The notes under the pieces are model-generated. The model did not search any database and had not been told where the DNA came from. It worked only from the letters and a program-made list of their open reading frames with translations. Positions 16,950-27,090 of a stretch of 44,325 nucleotides of DNA are shown piece by piece. Both the position numbers and the translations under genes were made by a program. The DNA comes from Bacteroidales bacterium. GTDB taxonomy: Bacteria > Bacteroidota > Bacteroidia > Bacteroidales > UBA932. Each line of letters begins with the position of its first letter. The first letter of the stretch is position 1. Location of the stretch: contig JAQVZL010000007.1 in the NCBI GenBank assembly GCA_028708215.1, positions 1 through 44,325 on the forward strand. The letters are read 5' to 3'.

Positions 16950-16957
16950 CAAATATA
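16950..16957 (-). promoter_or_regulatory. -7 element for the folP operon
   Basis: The minus strand reads TATATTTG, 27 bases before the folP start codon. The elements for folP and tmk face each other and cross, so the two promoters could interfere. Confidence 0.5.
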
Positions 16958-16967
16958 AGATATTATT

Positions 16968-17645
16968 ATGTTAATTGTGCTAGAAGGATTGGACGGAGCA
17001 GGTAAAACTACTCAGATTTCACTACTACAGAACTACTTTAAAAGCCAGGGGTCTAATGTTAAATATTTGCATTTCCCTAGGTTTGACACCCCTATATATG
17101 GAGACTTAATTGCCCGTTTTTTAAGAGGAGATCTTGGAACAGTAGAGAGTGTTCATCCTATGTTAGTTGCTCTGCTTTTTGCCGAAGATAGACAAAGTGC
17201 GTCTGAGGTATTAAAAAAATGGTTAGATGAGGGAAATGTTGTAATATTAGATAGATATATCTATTCAAACATTGCTTTTCAGTGTGCTAAAATAAAAGAT
17301 ATTACGCTCTCTAAAGAGTTGAGAGATTGGATCTTTGATTTAGAGTTTAATAAATTTAAAATTCCTGTTCCTGAATTAAATCTTTTTCTAGATGTCCCTC
17401 TTAACTTTGTAGATTCAAAACTTGCTGCGGCTAGAGAGGGTGAAGAGCGCGAATATTTAAAAGGGAAGCAAGATATTCATGAAGAGAAGATCTCTTTTCA
17501 AAGTAATGTAAGGGAGATCTATCTAGATGAATGTAAAAAAAATGAGGGTTTAATTAGAGTTGATTGTTCAGACGAGAGAGGGAATATGCTTGAGGTAGAA
17601 TCTGTATTTAATAAAATTATCTCTTTTATAAATGTAGTGAAATGA
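16968..17645 (+). CDS. tmk: Thymidylate kinase
   Basis: The enzyme phosphorylates dTMP to dTDP. The P-loop is EGLDGAGKTT (residues 6-15). The dTMP-binding region shows PRFDTPIYGDLIARFLRGDLG, and the DR(Y/H) motif is LDRYIYSNIAFQ. The 225-residue length is slightly longer than the enteric enzyme but usual in Bacteroidota. It heads the run tmk, BT_3928-like, murB; its stop codon overlaps the next start in an ATGA arrangement, so translation is probably coupled. Confidence 0.94.
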   Translation: MLIVLEGLDGAGKTTQISLLQNYFKSQGSNVKYLHFPRFDTPIYGDLIARFLRGDLGTVESVHPMLVALLFAEDRQSASEVLKKWLDEGNVVILDRYIYSNIAFQCAKIKDITLSKELRDWIFDLEFNKFKIPVPELNLFLDVPLNFVDSKLAAAREGEEREYLKGKQDIHEEKISFQSNVREIYLDECKKNEGLIRVDCSDERGNMLEVESVFNKIISFINVVK

Positions 17646-18898
17646 ATTTACTAAGAGCTCTAGTTAGATTTTTAGTTGGATTTGTCTTTCTATTTTCTGG
17701 CTTTGTCAAAATTATTGACCCTGCAGGAGTGGGATTAATAATAGAGGAGTATTTTAAGATTGTAGGGTTAGGCAATTGGCATACGTTCTATATTTTGGTT
17801 GGAGCGCTATTATCTATTTCCGAAATGTTACTAGGTATAGGCATCTTATTAGGTCTTAGAATGAAAGTTATGATAAAAGGAGCTCTGCTTCTTATGTTTT
17901 TTTTCACTCTATTAACTTTATATTTAGCTCTTTTTAACCCTATAACAGATTGTGGCTGTTTTGGAGAGGCTGTTAAGCTAACAAACTGGGAGACTTTTGT
18001 TAAAGATGTAGTTCTACTTCTATTAGTACTATTTTTATTTTATCAAAAAGATAAGTTTATTCCTATTGCACCACCAAAGTGGGAGTGGATATTTACTGCT
18101 CTATTTGCTACTTTTTTATTTACTCTATCTATCTATTCGTATAGAAATTTGCCTATGATTGATTTCATGGAGTTTAAGGTAGGTACTAATATTAGAGAGA
18201 GATTAAATTTTGCTGCTAAGAACGAATTGCAAAAATTTGAAACTATATTAATTTACTCTAAAGAGGGTAAAGAGTATAAGTTTTCAATAGATAATATTCC
18301 AGACTCTACATATAGTTTTATAGATTCCAAAACTGTAGAAAAAAGCAAAAGTGGTGCATTACCACCTATGGACTTTGCTATCTCTAATAGTGAAAATAGT
18401 TATATTACAGACTCTATTTTGTCTATAGAGGGGCCACTATTTATTGCAACTTCTCCCTTTGCAGAGGCCATAGGGAAGAGACGGAGTAAAAGATTAAATC
18501 AACTGTACGACTCTCTCTCAAAAAGGGAGATTCCAATGATTCTTTTAACAGGTTCACTTGCACAAATGAACGATTCTCTAATAAAAAAGCATAATTTAAG
18601 AATGCCTGTATATCATTCAGATTATAAGACACTTTACACTATGAATCGCTCATTTGGAGGGGTGCTATTTTTGTATGATGCTACAATTATTTCTAAATGG
18701 GCAGTTTCGCAGATTCCACCAAAAGATATTGGTGACATGCTTGATGAAGACCCTGAATTGATTGCTGCAAAAGCTAAAATTGGAGAACATTTAACTTTAG
18801 AGTTTACAATTGTTTTCTTATTACTAATAATTGCTCTTATGCGTTATTTCTTAAAGATTTTTTACAAACACACCAAAGATGAAGATAGAGAAGAATAA
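17642..18898 (+). CDS. BT_3928-family membrane protein (DoxX/MauE-like)
   Basis: The 418-residue protein has four membrane segments in the first 140 residues, with a DoxX/MauE-like sequence (FLFSGFVKIIDP). The MauE-type cysteine pair C104-C106 is in TDCGCFGEA. A fifth segment near 145-160 leads into a soluble, probably periplasmic domain of about 200 residues that looks thioredoxin-like but has no CxxC. A last membrane segment lies near the C-terminus. MauE and DoxX proteins are linked to redox and disulfide handling, but this family has no proven function. It overlaps tmk by four bases and murB by 20, so it is firmly embedded in the operon. Confidence 0.85.
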   Translation: MNLLRALVRFLVGFVFLFSGFVKIIDPAGVGLIIEEYFKIVGLGNWHTFYILVGALLSISEMLLGIGILLGLRMKVMIKGALLLMFFFTLLTLYLALFNPITDCGCFGEAVKLTNWETFVKDVVLLLLVLFLFYQKDKFIPIAPPKWEWIFTALFATFLFTLSIYSYRNLPMIDFMEFKVGTNIRERLNFAAKNELQKFETILIYSKEGKEYKFSIDNIPDSTYSFIDSKTVEKSKSGALPPMDFAISNSENSYITDSILSIEGPLFIATSPFAEAIGKRRSKRLNQLYDSLSKREIPMILLTGSLAQMNDSLIKKHNLRMPVYHSDYKTLYTMNRSFGGVLFLYDATIISKWAVSQIPPKDIGDMLDEDPELIAAKAKIGEHLTLEFTIVFLLLIIALMRYFLKIFYKHTKDEDREE

Positions 18899-19895
18899 AA
18901 ATATAAAATCTTTAAATACTCTTGGGTTAAATGTTACTACACTGTGGTATGCCGATCCAGAAAGTAGAGAAGAGTTAAAGGAATTGCTCTGCAACCAAGA
19001 GTTTAGAAATATAGATAAACTTATTATTGGCTCTGGTTCAAATATTCTTTTTAAAAACAACTATAAAGGTTTAATTATCCATTTAGCTATAAAAGAAATT
19101 TCAATAGTTAAGAGAGATAATCATTTTGTTTATGTAAGGGCTGGAGCAGGCGTAGAGTGGGATAATTTTGTATCTTGGTGTACCAATCGTGGTTGGGGTG
19201 GGGTAGAGAATCTCTCTGCTATACCTGGCTGTGTAGGGGCATGTCCAATTCAAAATATTGGTGCATATGGCTCAGAGGTAAAAGATACTATAGTTTCTGT
19301 AGAATATATAATGCTCTCTAGTGGAGAAGAGGTTACCATAGATAATGCAAGTTGTAAATTTGGCTACAGAGACAGTGTTTTTAAAAATGAGTTAAAATTA
19401 AAAACTGCAATTACTTTTGTCACTTTTAAGTTATCTCTCTTTCCTCAAATTAATATTAACTATGCCGATCTCTCTAAAAGAATGGAGGGGATTAAGAATC
19501 CAACTGTAAATGATATAAGGCAAGCAATTATTGAGATAAGAGAACAAAAGCTTCCAGACCCTGCCATTGTAGGTAATGCAGGTAGTTTCTTTAAAAATCC
19601 TGTAGTGAAAAAGGAGAGAGCTTTAAAGTTGCAAAAAGAGAATCCTACTTTGAGACTCTATCCTGCAAAAGGAGGATATAAGGTACCAGCAGGATGGCTT
19701 ATAGAACAGTGTGGTTTTAAAGGTGCTAGGTATGGAAATGTAGGAGTCCATCCGAATCAAGCTCTTGTATTGCTTGCTTTTGATGGAGCTACAGGAGAAG
19801 AGTTACTTAATTTAGCAGAAAAAATAAAGCGATCTGTAAAAGACCGCTTTAATATAGAGATTGTTCCAGAAGTTAATGTTATAGCTTCCTCTTAA
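18879..19895 (+). CDS. murB: UDP-N-acetylenolpyruvoylglucosamine reductase
   Basis: MurB is the FAD enzyme that makes UDP-MurNAc for peptidoglycan. The type I (E. coli-like) layout is clear: NTLGLNV at the N-terminus, the FAD-binding [20 protein letters not shown], the catalytic serine S236 in [10 protein letters not shown], and the glutamate of EIVPEVNVI at the end. The 338-residue length is normal. The start ATG at 18879 is 20 bases inside the preceding gene, with no better start downstream. Its 3' end overlaps that of infB by 17 bases on the opposite strand. Confidence 0.96.
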   Translation: MKIEKNKNIKSLNTLGLNVTTLWYADPESREELKELLCNQEFRNIDKLIIGSGSNILFKNNYKGLIIHLAIKEISIVKRDNHFVYVRAGAGVEWDNFVSWCTNRGWGGVENLSAIPGCVGACPIQNIGAYGSEVKDTIVSVEYIMLSSGEEVTIDNASCKFGYRDSVFKNELKLKTAITFVTFKLSLFPQININYADLSKRMEGIKNPTVNDIRQAIIEIREQKLPDPAIVGNAGSFFKNPVVKKERALKLQKENPTLRLYPAKGGYKVPAGWLIEQCGFKGARYGNVGVHPNQALVLLAFDGATGEELLNLAEKIKRSVKDRFNIEIVPEVNVIASS

Positions 19896-22800
19896 TTTCT
19901 ACAATAGTGTACGATTCAATAATATCTCCAATTTTTATATCGTTATAGCCATCTATATTTAGCCCACAATCATACCCTGTTGCCACCTCTTTAACATCGT
20001 CTTTAAATCTCTTGAGAGAACCTAAGTTTCCAGTATAAACTACTATACCATCTCGTATAACTCGTACTTTTGCATTACGGTTAAGTTTGCCGTCTTTAAC
20101 CATACAACCTGCAATTGTACCTACTTTAGAGACTTTAAATATTTCGCGTACCTCTGCAGTTGCTGTTATCTCTTCTTTTTTCTCTGGTGCTAACATACCT
20201 TCGATACCATCTTTTACTTCGTTAATTGCATCGTAAATTACAGAGTAGAGACGAATCTCAATCTCCTCTTTTTCGGCAAGTTTTCTGGAGTTGGCAGAAG
20301 GACGTACTTGGAAACCAATTATAATTGCGTTTGACGCTACTGCTAAAAGAACATCAGATTCAGAGATAGCTCCTACTGCTTTATGTATAACATTTACGTG
20401 AATCTCTTCATTAGATAACTGTATTAATGAGTCTGATAAGGCTTCAATAGAGCCGTCTACGTCTCCTTTTACAATCACATTTAACTCTTGGAAATTACCA
20501 ATTGCTATACGGCGTCCAATCTCTTCTAATGTAATATGTTTCTGAGTTTTGAGACCTTGAATTCGAATGAGTTGTTCTCTCTTATTTGCTAAATCTTTTG
20601 CCTCTTTTTCATCTTCCAATACATTGAAAAGTTCTCCTGCAGCTGGGGCCCCATTTAGTCCTAAAATAGAGACTGGTGTTGAAGGTCCTGCAGTTTCAAT
20701 TTTTTGGCCTCTCTCGTTAAACATAGCTTTTATCCTGCCCATATGGCTACCACTTAAAATAATGTCTCCCATATGTAATGTTCCAGTTTGAACTAGAACT
20801 GTTGCTACGTATCCTCTTCCTTTATCTAGTGAAGACTCAATTATATTACCCCGCGCTCTTCGCTTAGGATTTGCTTTTAAATCTAGAAGCTCAGATTCGA
20901 GAAGAACCTTCTCAAGAAGTTTATCTACATTTAAGCCACTTTTTGCAGAAATTTCTTGACATTGATATTTGCCTCCCCAATCTTCTACAAGAATATTCAT
21001 TCCAGCTAGCTGTTCTTTAATTTTATCTCCGTTGGCACCTGGCTTGTCTATTTTGTTAATAGCAAATACCATTGGTACACCAGCAGCTTGAGCGTGATTT
21101 ATAGCCTCTTTCGTCTGAGGCATAACAGCATCGTCTGCAGCAATAATAATTATAGCAATATCTGTAACCTTTGCTCCACGTGCACGCATAGCGGTAAATG
21201 CCTCGTGACCAGGAGTGTCAAGGAATGTTATTCTCTCTCCACTTGCAATTTTTAGATTATATGCACCAATATGTTGAGTTATACCACCTGCCTCTCCAGC
21301 AATAACATTTGCTTTACGAACGTGGTCTAGTAATGAGGTTTTACCATGGTCTACGTGACCCATAACAGTAACAATAGGAGGCCTACTTACTAAATCTTTA
21401 GGATCATCTTCCTCCTCGTCGTCTATTGCATCTTGAATATCTGCAGTTATAAATTCCACTTTGAATCCAAACTCTTCGGCTACTAAAACCATAGCCTCGG
21501 CATCTAATCTTTGATTTATAGAGACCATTAAGCCCAAATTCATACATGCTTCAATTACCTTGATAACTGCCACATCCATCATGATAGCAAGATCATTTAC
21601 AGTAACAAATTCAGTAACTTTTAGAGTAGTACTTGAAATTTGTTCCATTTTACTCTCTTCCTCCATTTTCTGAGAGACTTGTTCTCTTTTGTCTCTGCGG
21701 TATCTAGAAGAGCCTCTTGTTTTACTTTTACCCTCAACCATACGAAGATAAGTCTCTTTGATTTGTCTTTGAACTGCATCTTCGTCTACCTCCTTTCTTA
21801 CAGGCTTGAATTTGTCTTTGCCAACATGCCTGGTATCTTTTTTCTTCCCTCTACTAGCTTTAGCAGCTCCTTTATAAGGAGCATTCTTAGCCTCTTTAGA
21901 AACATCTACTTTCTCTTTATTAGGCTTTCTAATTCTTTCTCTTTTGCCTTTATGGCCCTTTCTAGAAGATGATTTTGATTCAGATTTTTTCTTCTCAAAT
22001 TGGGAAAGATCTATAGTTCCACTAATTTTAGGGCCTGCTAGACGCTCTATTTTTGTTTCTATATGTTCAATAGGGGGTGTAGAACTCTCTCCAGTAACTT
22101 GTTCTTGGGTTTGTTTAGGGAGCTCTTTTTTAGGCAGAGCCTTTTTGCTGCGCGGCTTGTCTTCTGTTTTTACATGACCGCTCTTACTGTTAAATTCTTT
22201 TTGCAGAGTGTTTGATGTTTGGGGGTTATTATTCTGTTTTGGTTGTTTAACCTCTTTTCTTTTGGGAGTATCTATCTCTATTTTTGAAGGTTTCTCAGAT
22301 TTTGTGGGCTTGTCTATTTTACTCTCTAGAGGCTTTTCAGCTTTTTCCTCTACAGTTTTTTCAACTTTGTCTTCTATAGGTTTTTCAACCTTGTCTTCTA
22401 CAGGTTTTTTAGTTATGCTCTCAGAGGGTTTTTCAATTTGAGTCTGGGAAGTTGTCTTTACTTTATCTTGAGGAAGAGTTGGCTTACTAATTGGCTGTTC
22501 TTCTGCTTCGGGAGTAGAAACAGGTTCTTTTGGTTGAACAGGTTCAACTTTAGGCTCAACAGGCTGGGGAGTTGCTTTAGAAGGCTTATTAATATTATCT
22601 ATATCAATTTTACCAATAATCTTTGGGGCAGGAGGTTCAACAAGAGTAGTTTTGATAAATACTTCTTCTACAGGAGTTTCTTCATCTTTGCTTTCTGCTT
22701 TTTCATTTTCTGCTTTTTCTGTAATCTCTTTTACTTTTATAGCAATTTTTTTAGATTGATCTTTAAGAATCTGATCTTTACCAAACTCTTTTTTTATTAA

Positions 22801-22944
22801 ATCATAGCACTCTGAGTTTATTTTTGTCCCAGGAGATGCTTTAATTTCAATCTTTTTGCTTTTAAGAAAGTCAACCAGTGTCCCCAAACCTATGTTGAAT
22901 TCCTTAAGTACCTTACTTACTCTTATGCTTTTCTCTATTGTCAT
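19879..22944 (-). CDS. infB: Translation initiation factor IF-2
   Basis: IF-2 is the GTPase that places initiator tRNA on the 30S subunit. From the ATG at 22944 it has 1021 residues: an N-terminal IF2-N domain ([16 protein letters not shown]), a long charged linker of Lys/Glu/Pro repeats ([17 protein letters not shown]) and a second IF2-N-like domain. The G domain then shows [18 protein letters not shown] and NKID, followed by domains II to IV. The frame stays open 27 codons further upstream, but those encode an unlike sequence and lie over the nusA end. The chosen start also has a strong Shine-Dalgarno site. It is the last gene of rimP-nusA-infB. Confidence 0.97.
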   Translation of the reverse strand: MTIEKSIRVSKVLKEFNIGLGTLVDFLKSKKIEIKASPGTKINSECYDLIKKEFGKDQILKDQSKKIAIKVKEITEKAENEKAESKDEETPVEEVFIKTTLVEPPAPKIIGKIDIDNINKPSKATPQPVEPKVEPVQPKEPVSTPEAEEQPISKPTLPQDKVKTTSQTQIEKPSESITKKPVEDKVEKPIEDKVEKTVEEKAEKPLESKIDKPTKSEKPSKIEIDTPKRKEVKQPKQNNNPQTSNTLQKEFNSKSGHVKTEDKPRSKKALPKKELPKQTQEQVTGESSTPPIEHIETKIERLAGPKISGTIDLSQFEKKKSESKSSSRKGHKGKRERIRKPNKEKVDVSKEAKNAPYKGAAKASRGKKKDTRHVGKDKFKPVRKEVDEDAVQRQIKETYLRMVEGKSKTRGSSRYRRDKREQVSQKMEEESKMEQISSTTLKVTEFVTVNDLAIMMDVAVIKVIEACMNLGLMVSINQRLDAEAMVLVAEEFGFKVEFITADIQDAIDDEEEDDPKDLVSRPPIVTVMGHVDHGKTSLLDHVRKANVIAGEAGGITQHIGAYNLKIASGERITFLDTPGHEAFTAMRARGAKVTDIAIIIIAADDAVMPQTKEAINHAQAAGVPMVFAINKIDKPGANGDKIKEQLAGMNILVEDWGGKYQCQEISAKSGLNVDKLLEKVLLESELLDLKANPKRRARGNIIESSLDKGRGYVATVLVQTGTLHMGDIILSGSHMGRIKAMFNERGQKIETAGPSTPVSILGLNGAPAAGELFNVLEDEKEAKDLANKREQLIRIQGLKTQKHITLEEIGRRIAIGNFQELNVIVKGDVDGSIEALSDSLIQLSNEEIHVNVIHKAVGAISESDVLLAVASNAIIIGFQVRPSANSRKLAEKEEIEIRLYSVIYDAINEVKDGIEGMLAPEKKEEITATAEVREIFKVSKVGTIAGCMVKDGKLNRNAKVRVIRDGIVVYTGNLGSLKRFKDDVKEVATGYDCGLNIDGYNDIKIGDIIESYTIVEIKRKL

Positions 22945-22950
22945 ATTTTT

Positions 22951-22956
22951 CCTCCC
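22951..22956 (-). promoter_or_regulatory. Shine-Dalgarno site of infB
   Basis: The minus strand reads GGGAGG, six bases before the ATG at 22944. Nearly all other starts in this window have no such site, so it both fixes the infB start and is unusual for the phylum. Confidence 0.75.
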
Positions 22957-22969
22957 ATTTTTAATAATA

Positions 22970-24199
22970 CTATTCAAACTCTTCTCTAAGAATTTTTTGA
23001 ATCTCCAATACTGTCTCCTCTTCAAGGTCTGCTCTACGTACTATTTCTGATACAGGAAGAGCTAAAACGCTTTTTGCAGTGTCGCATCCTATAGATTGAA
23101 GGGATTGAATTACCCACTCCTCTATTTCGTCTGTAAATTCGCTTAAAAGAACGTCTTCTTCTTCTTCCTCAATATCTCTGAAAACATCAATTTCCATCTC
23201 AATTAACATTCCAGCTAGCTTAATGTTGCTCCCCCCTTTTCCAATTGCAAGAGAGACATCACTTGGTTTAAGGAAAACACCAACCCTTTTCTCCTGTTCA
23301 TTTATCTTAACAGAGACTATCTTAGCTGGGCTAAGAGCTCTCTGAATAAGAAGCTGCATATTTGATGTCCAGTTAATTATATCTATATTTTCATTGCGAA
23401 GCTCTCTTACAATACCATGAATTCTAGAGCCTTTTACACCTACACAGGCACCAACAGGATCTATTCTTTCGTCATAAGACTCTACTGCAACTTTAGCTCT
23501 CTCACCAGGAATCCTTACAATTTTCTTTATAGTAATTAACCCATCAAATATCTCTGGTACCTCTTGTTCAAATAATCTCTCTAAAAATACAGAAGATGTT
23601 CTTGATAGAGTAATGATTGGATTGTTGTTTCTCATTTCAACAGAAGAGACTACAGCTCTTACTGTATCTCCCTTCTTAAAGAAATCATTTGGAATTTGTT
23701 CAGTTTTAGGAAGGATAAGTTCATTGTCGTCTTCGTCTAAAACAAGAATCTCTTTTTTCCACACTTGATAAACTTCTCCAACAATAATATCTCCAACTTT
23801 ATCTGTATACTTGTTGTAAAGATTAGCTTTTTCAATGTCCATAATTCGGCCATTCAAATTTTGTCTCAAGTTTAAGATACCTCTTCTGCCAAAACTAGAA
23901 AGCTTTACCTCTTCTACAAACTCTTCTCCAATCTCGTATGAGTTGTCTATTTTAGATACCTCATCTTTAGATATTTGGGTATTAGGATCTTCTACTGTCT
24001 CTACAACTTCTCTATTTCTCCAAATCTCAAAGTCTCCTTTGTCTATGTTTATGATTATATCAAAGTTGTCTGCAGTGCCGTACATTTTTATAAGTTGATT
24101 TCTGAAAACATCTTCCAGAACACTCATCATTGTAGGGCGGTCTATATTTTTTAGTTCTTTGAATTCAGCAAAAGTGCTGATTAAATTTAACCCTTCCAT
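22970..24199 (-). CDS. nusA: Transcription termination/antitermination factor NusA
   Basis: NusA binds RNA polymerase and controls pausing, termination and antitermination. The 409-residue protein has the N-terminal polymerase-binding domain, an S1 domain (about residues 133-200, [18 protein letters not shown]) and two KH domains. The first KH domain shows [19 protein letters not shown] and the second shows [16 protein letters not shown] short acidic end follows (EFTDEIEEW) in place of the two acidic repeats of the E. coli protein. It lies 28 bases after rimP and 25 before infB, the standard order in bacteria. Confidence 0.97.
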   Translation of the reverse strand: MEGLNLISTFAEFKELKNIDRPTMMSVLEDVFRNQLIKMYGTADNFDIIINIDKGDFEIWRNREVVETVEDPNTQISKDEVSKIDNSYEIGEEFVEEVKLSSFGRRGILNLRQNLNGRIMDIEKANLYNKYTDKVGDIIVGEVYQVWKKEILVLDEDDNELILPKTEQIPNDFFKKGDTVRAVVSSVEMRNNNPIITLSRTSSVFLERLFEQEVPEIFDGLITIKKIVRIPGERAKVAVESYDERIDPVGACVGVKGSRIHGIVRELRNENIDIINWTSNMQLLIQRALSPAKIVSVKINEQEKRVGVFLKPSDVSLAIGKGGSNIKLAGMLIEMEIDVFRDIEEEEEDVLLSEFTDEIEEWVIQSLQSIGCDTAKSVLALPVSEIVRRADLEEETVLEIQKILREEFE

Positions 24200-24227
24200 A
24201 TATTTAGGTAAATTTCTTAATATTTTA

Positions 24228-24692
24228 TTAAAATTTTATAAATGGTCTTGTGCTTTTTATATCGCTCAAGTTATAAGTCTCTGTTACCTCAGTTTTTTCT
24301 GCTCTCTTTTTTCCTTCTCTCTTTTCCATAATAAAACGAGACACTTCAATTTGATCTTTGTTAGCAGATTTTAAAGTAGCAGTAAATTTGCTTCCACTCT
24401 TAGGCAAAATCTCTACCTCTTCTCCTATAAATTTTTGATACTGTTTTAGTACCTTAAACGGCATATCCAATCCAGCAGATGTGACTGTCAAGGAGAAATC
24501 TTCCTCCTCTCTATCTAGGCCTTTTTCTACTATTCTACTAAGATCTGCACAGTTTTTAATAGTTACTTTGTCTAAAGATTCAATGGTAATTATTATATCG
24601 TTGTCTCTGCTTACTTTGGTATCTACCAGAAAAAGAGATTCTTTATTGAGATACTCCAATATTAGATTGGTTATTTTCTCTTTTTGTATCAT
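24228..24692 (-). CDS. rimP: Ribosome maturation factor RimP
   Basis: RimP helps 30S subunit assembly around S19 and S12. The 154-residue protein has the N-terminal alpha-beta domain (with REEEDFSLTVTSAGLDMPFK at the family signature) and a C-terminal Sm-like beta domain. I chose the ATG at 24692 (MIQKEK) over the one at 24722, because family members start near there and the upstream ATG falls inside the loop of the leader hairpin. It is the first gene of rimP-nusA-infB. Confidence 0.93.
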   Translation of the reverse strand: MIQKEKITNLILEYLNKESLFLVDTKVSRDNDIIITIESLDKVTIKNCADLSRIVEKGLDREEEDFSLTVTSAGLDMPFKVLKQYQKFIGEEVEILPKSGSKFTATLKSANKDQIEVSRFIMEKREGKKRAEKTEVTETYNLSDIKSTRPFIKF

Positions 24693-24709
24693 GCTAAATA
24701 ACTTTAATA

Positions 24710-24737
24710 AATAAGGGGACATCTGTGTCCCCTTATT
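24710..24737 (-). promoter_or_regulatory. Perfect 12-bp hairpin in the rimP-nusA-infB leader
   Basis: AATAAGGGGACA at 24710-24721 is the exact reverse complement of 24726-24737, with a four-base loop. It lies between the predicted transcription start (about 24753) and the rimP start at 24692. On the minus-strand RNA it is followed by an A/U-rich stretch without a clean U run, so it looks less like a terminator than a leader control element. On the plus strand it is followed by TTTT and could also stop plus-strand transcripts, though none is expected there. Confidence 0.75.
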
Positions 24738-24759
24738 TTCTTGGATGCTCTAACTCGGG

Positions 24760-24790
24760 CAAATATACCATTATTTTTAAAACAGTGCAA
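24760..24790 (-). promoter_or_regulatory. Promoter of the rimP-nusA-infB operon
   Basis: On the minus strand, TTG (24788-24790) is followed by 20 bases and then TATATTTG (24760-24767). Both elements and the spacing match the Bacteroidota consensus. It is one of the two best promoters in the window. Confidence 0.8.
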
Positions 24791-24820
24791 AAAAAAATTA
24801 AAATATTGTAACTTTACAGA

Positions 24821-26050
24821 ATGATATCAAATTTTAAGATTATAAACGATCCTGTTCACGGGTTTATTAACATTCCTTCTGGAGTGGTTTCCAAAATAGT
24901 AGAGCACAGTTGGTTTCAGAGATTAAGAGATATAAAACAGTTGGGATTTACAAACTTGGTTTACCCTGGAGCTGTTCACTCTAGGCTCTCTCATGCTTTA
25001 GGTGCAATGCATCTTATGAGAGAAGCAATTGCGGTGCTAAGATTAAAGGGAATAGCCATAACAGAGAGGGAAGAGGAGGCCGCTTCTGTTGCTATGCTTC
25101 TACACGACATTGGACATGGCCCATTTAGTCATGCTCTTGAAAATAATATTATTGCTGGTGTCTCTCATGAAGAGATATCTCTGGCTCTTATGAACAAACT
25201 AAATAAAGAGTTGGGCGGAGAGATTGAGATGGCTATTTCAATTTTTGAGGGTAATTACTCAAAGTTTTTTTTACATCAATTAGTTTCGGGGCAACTAGAT
25301 ACAGATAGGTTAGATTATTTAAAAAGAGATAGTTTTTTTTCTGGTGTTGCCGAGGGTATGATAGGGTTAGATAGAATTATTAAGATGCTCTCGGTAGAAG
25401 ATAACTATCTTGTTGTAGAAGAGAAAGGAATTTACTCAATTGAAAAATTTCTTATCTCTAGAAGGCTTATGTATTGGCAGGTATATTTGCATAAAACAGT
25501 GGTTGCTGCCGAACAGCTACTTATTAACATTCTTGGTAGAGCGCGTTATCTATCTGCTAAAGGTGTGAAATTAGATGGTTCTCCTGCAATAAGCTACTTC
25601 TTAATAAGGGAATTTACTCCCGAAACATTTGCCAAGAAAGAGGTGTTGGAGATGTTTACTAGATTGGACGATACAGATATTATGTCTGCAATAAAACAGT
25701 GGCAGTACAGTTCAGATAATACCCTCTCTCTTTTATGCAGAATGCTTACAAGGCGAAGATTACCAAAACTTACTTTTTTTGAAAGCAGGCCACACCAGTC
25801 TATTTACAACAGTAGTTTGGAGGAGTTTAATTCTTACTTTAAAGGTTCTAAAGAGGTAGATCCTACTTATTTTGTAACTGTAGGAGAGGTTATTAACTTT
25901 GGATATGACTCAAAGGAGGGAGAGATTATGATAAGGTTAAAAACAGGAGATATTAAAGATGTTTATGAGATTTCAGATATGTTATCGGCAAGAGCTTTTT
26001 CTCAAGTCACAAAAAAACATTTCCTTTGCATTGCCAATATAAAAGAATAA
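24821..26050 (+). CDS. HD-domain phosphohydrolase (dGTPase/SAMHD1-like)
   Basis: The 409-residue protein starts with the family phrase KIINDPVHGFI, with substrate-site residues R34-R36. The HD metal site is built from H58 (RLSHALG), H95-D96 (LLHDIGHGPFSH) and the later aspartate in QLDTDRLDYL. Related enzymes hydrolyse dNTPs to nucleosides and triphosphate, but the exact activity of this family, which is common in Bacteroidota, is not settled by sequence. It ends three bases before lpxD, so it is probably in the lipid A operon. A TAACTTTA element ends only four bases before the ATG, which would make the mRNA nearly leaderless. Confidence 0.9.
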   Translation: MISNFKIINDPVHGFINIPSGVVSKIVEHSWFQRLRDIKQLGFTNLVYPGAVHSRLSHALGAMHLMREAIAVLRLKGIAITEREEEAASVAMLLHDIGHGPFSHALENNIIAGVSHEEISLALMNKLNKELGGEIEMAISIFEGNYSKFFLHQLVSGQLDTDRLDYLKRDSFFSGVAEGMIGLDRIIKMLSVEDNYLVVEEKGIYSIEKFLISRRLMYWQVYLHKTVVAAEQLLINILGRARYLSAKGVKLDGSPAISYFLIREFTPETFAKKEVLEMFTRLDDTDIMSAIKQWQYSSDNTLSLLCRMLTRRRLPKLTFFESRPHQSIYNSSLEEFNSYFKGSKEVDPTYFVTVGEVINFGYDSKEGEIMIRLKTGDIKDVYEISDMLSARAFSQVTKKHFLCIANIKE

Positions 26051-26053
26051 AAG

Positions 26054-27043
26054 ATGGAAATTACAGCAAAACAGATAGCAGATCACTTAAATGGAGAGCT
26101 TGAGGGCGATTCCAGTGTAAAGGTGAGTTCGGTAGCCAGAATTGAGAGTGCTAAACCTGGCACTCTTGCCTTTTATGGCAATCCTAAGTATGAAAAATAT
26201 TTTTATTCTACAAAGGCTAGTGTGATTTTAATAAATAAATCTTTTAAGCCTACTTCACACGTGACGGCTACATTAATAAGAGTAGATGATGTATATCAGG
26301 CAATTGCATCTATGCTGGAATTTTTCTCTTCGCTAAAATCTTCTAGGCGTAAGGGGCGCTCTTTAAGAGCCTCTATATCTTGGAGGTCTAAAGTTGGTAA
26401 AGGCTCTTATGTGGGAGCAGGAGCAGTTATAGAAAAAGGGGCTAAAATTGGCAAGGGGTGTCAAATATATCCATTAGCTTTTGTTGGTAAAAATTCGATA
26501 ATTGGAGATAATACTACTCTCTATTCGGGGGCTAAAATTTATTCAGATTGTGTAATTGGGCAGAACTGTATTATACATTCAAATGCAGTGATAGGGGCAG
26601 ATGGCTTTGGTTTTGCTCCACTTCCAGATGGAAGCTACAAGAAAATTCAGCAAACGGGTAATGTAATAATAGAAGACAATTGTGAAATAGGAGCCAATAC
26701 AACAATAGATAGAGCTTCTATTGGTTCTACAATAATAAGGCAGGGTGTGAAATTAGATAATCTAATTCAGGTAGCCCACAATACAGAGATAGGTGAGAAT
26801 ACTGTTATAGCTGCGCAAGCGGGTATATCTGGTTCTGTAAAAATAGGAAAGGGGTGTATGCTGGGTGGGCAAGTTGGTCTTTCCGGGCATATCTCAATTG
26901 CAGATAACACCTCAATAGGAGCTCAAGCAGGTATTATGTCTTCTATAAAGGAGGAGGGTAGGTCACTTTTAGGGAGTCCAGCAATGGACGCCAAAGAGTA
27001 TTTGAGAGCTTACTCAATATTCCGTAAGTTGCATAAAAGATAA
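26054..27043 (+). CDS. lpxD: UDP-3-O-acylglucosamine N-acyltransferase
   Basis: LpxD adds the second acyl chain in lipid A synthesis. The N-terminal uridine-binding domain (about 1-100) is followed by a left-handed beta-helix of hexapeptide repeats. The catalytic histidine is H242 in [11 protein letters not shown], matching E. coli H239. The 329-residue length is normal. It starts three bases after the HD gene. The next gene, lpxC/fabZ, has a promoter element of its own. Confidence 0.97.
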   Translation: MEITAKQIADHLNGELEGDSSVKVSSVARIESAKPGTLAFYGNPKYEKYFYSTKASVILINKSFKPTSHVTATLIRVDDVYQAIASMLEFFSSLKSSRRKGRSLRASISWRSKVGKGSYVGAGAVIEKGAKIGKGCQIYPLAFVGKNSIIGDNTTLYSGAKIYSDCVIGQNCIIHSNAVIGADGFGFAPLPDGSYKKIQQTGNVIIEDNCEIGANTTIDRASIGSTIIRQGVKLDNLIQVAHNTEIGENTVIAAQAGISGSVKIGKGCMLGGQVGLSGHISIADNTSIGAQAGIMSSIKEEGRSLLGSPAMDAKEYLRAYSIFRKLHKR

Positions 27044-27062
27044 CTGATTTTTTGTAACTTTG
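27029..27062 (+). promoter_or_regulatory. Probable promoter of lpxC/fabZ-lpxA-wbqC
   Basis: TAACTTTG at 27055-27062 fits the -7 consensus, and TTG at 27029-27031 is a possible -33 element with a 23-base spacer. The end of lpxD overlaps it, so the lipid A genes could be read from this site as well as from upstream. Confidence 0.5.
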
Positions 27063-27090
27063 TAGCTTATGTGTAAACTTAAAGTCATTT

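Noticed and set aside
21640..22800. Several plus-strand open frames opposite infB
   Set aside because: They are shadows of the biased linker codons, with no family match and Ser/Phe/Leu-rich composition.
19879..22944. Repeated Lys/Glu/Pro stretch in IF-2
   Set aside because: Such low-complexity linkers between the N-terminal domain and the G domain are typical of IF-2 and vary freely.
24722..24722. Upstream ATG as rimP start
   Set aside because: It falls in the loop of the leader hairpin and adds ten residues not seen in the family.
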